In this document: piece after piece, positions 14,081 through 14,133 of the stretch
Position numbering within the stretch: the stretch's first letter is position 1
Layout: every line of letters begins with the position of its first letter
DNA from: an uncultured Spirochaetaceae bacterium
GTDB lineage: Bacteria > Spirochaetota > Spirochaetia > Treponematales > Treponemataceae
Assembly: GCA_902772605.1 (NCBI GenBank)
Contig: CACYBG010000195.1
Coordinates: 1 to 14,133 of the forward strand
Length of the DNA stretch: 14,133 nt
Direction: 5' to 3'
Position numbers and translations under genes: made by a program
Notes under the pieces: generated by a model
What the model was told of the DNA's origin: nothing
Databases searched by the model: none
What the model saw: the letters and a program-made list of their open reading frames with translations, nothing else

Positions 14081-14133
14081 TCAGTTCATGTTCTTGGCCT
14101 TGTTTTCGAATTTCGTATAGCTTGAAAGGAAAT
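14081..14133 (-). CDS. Possible C-terminus of a minus-strand gene (partial)
   Basis: On the minus strand a frame enters at the window edge and ends at TGA (14083-14081), reading FLSSYTKFENKAKNMN. Its codons (AAG, AAC, GCC, TTC) resemble neighbouring genes, and both + strand ORFs that start here stop quickly. A convergent gene is plausible, but 16 residues are too few to identify it. Confidence 0.35.
   Translation of the reverse strand, partial: FLSSYTKFENKAKNMN

Overview
The window most resembles a treponeme-type spirochaete chromosome of intermediate GC. The basis is gene order, recalled rather than searched: rpsB-tsf-frr-uppS-cdsA-dxr-rseP is an order I associate with Treponema. The S2 protein carries a long acidic tail, CdsA has a variant signature, and no lipid A genes follow rseP. 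I see no insertion sequence, phage gene, CRISPR array or replication origin; this is core chromosome.

Layout. 1-168 is the 3' end of an unidentified + strand gene. 176-336 is a complete minus-strand tRNA-Arg(CCG) unit with promoter, tRNA and terminator. 356-946 is a Maf-type nucleotide pyrophosphatase. 1096-7674 is a long + strand cluster: ribosomal protein S2, EF-Ts, ribosome recycling factor, undecaprenyl diphosphate synthase, CDP-diglyceride synthase, DXP reductoisomerase and an RseP-type site-2 protease. From frr to rseP every junction overlaps by 1 or 4 bases, so translation is probably coupled. The rpsB-tsf and tsf-frr gaps hold no genes but are packed with strong inverted repeats.

7722-10130 is a separate unit: a good promoter, a 5' hairpin, a 654-residue exported beta-propeller-like protein, and a + strand terminator that ends just beside the 3' end of glgA. 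On the minus strand, an aminotransferase (12975-11770, extended -10 promoter, own terminator) lies upstream of glycogen synthase glgA (11614-10136). Diverging from the aminotransferase, 13210-13938 encodes an exported protein of unknown function with a strong terminator at 14033-14066. The last 53 bases may hold the C-terminus of a minus-strand gene.

Function. The cluster joins translation (S2, EF-Ts, RRF) to envelope building: Dxr begins the MEP isoprenoid pathway, UppS uses its products to make the lipid carrier for peptidoglycan, CdsA makes the phospholipid precursor, and RseP cuts membrane proteins. The most unusual content is noncoding: near-contiguous hairpins in tsf-frr, competing helices with a T9 tract in rpsB-tsf, and inverted-repeat clusters in the divergent region 12976-13209.
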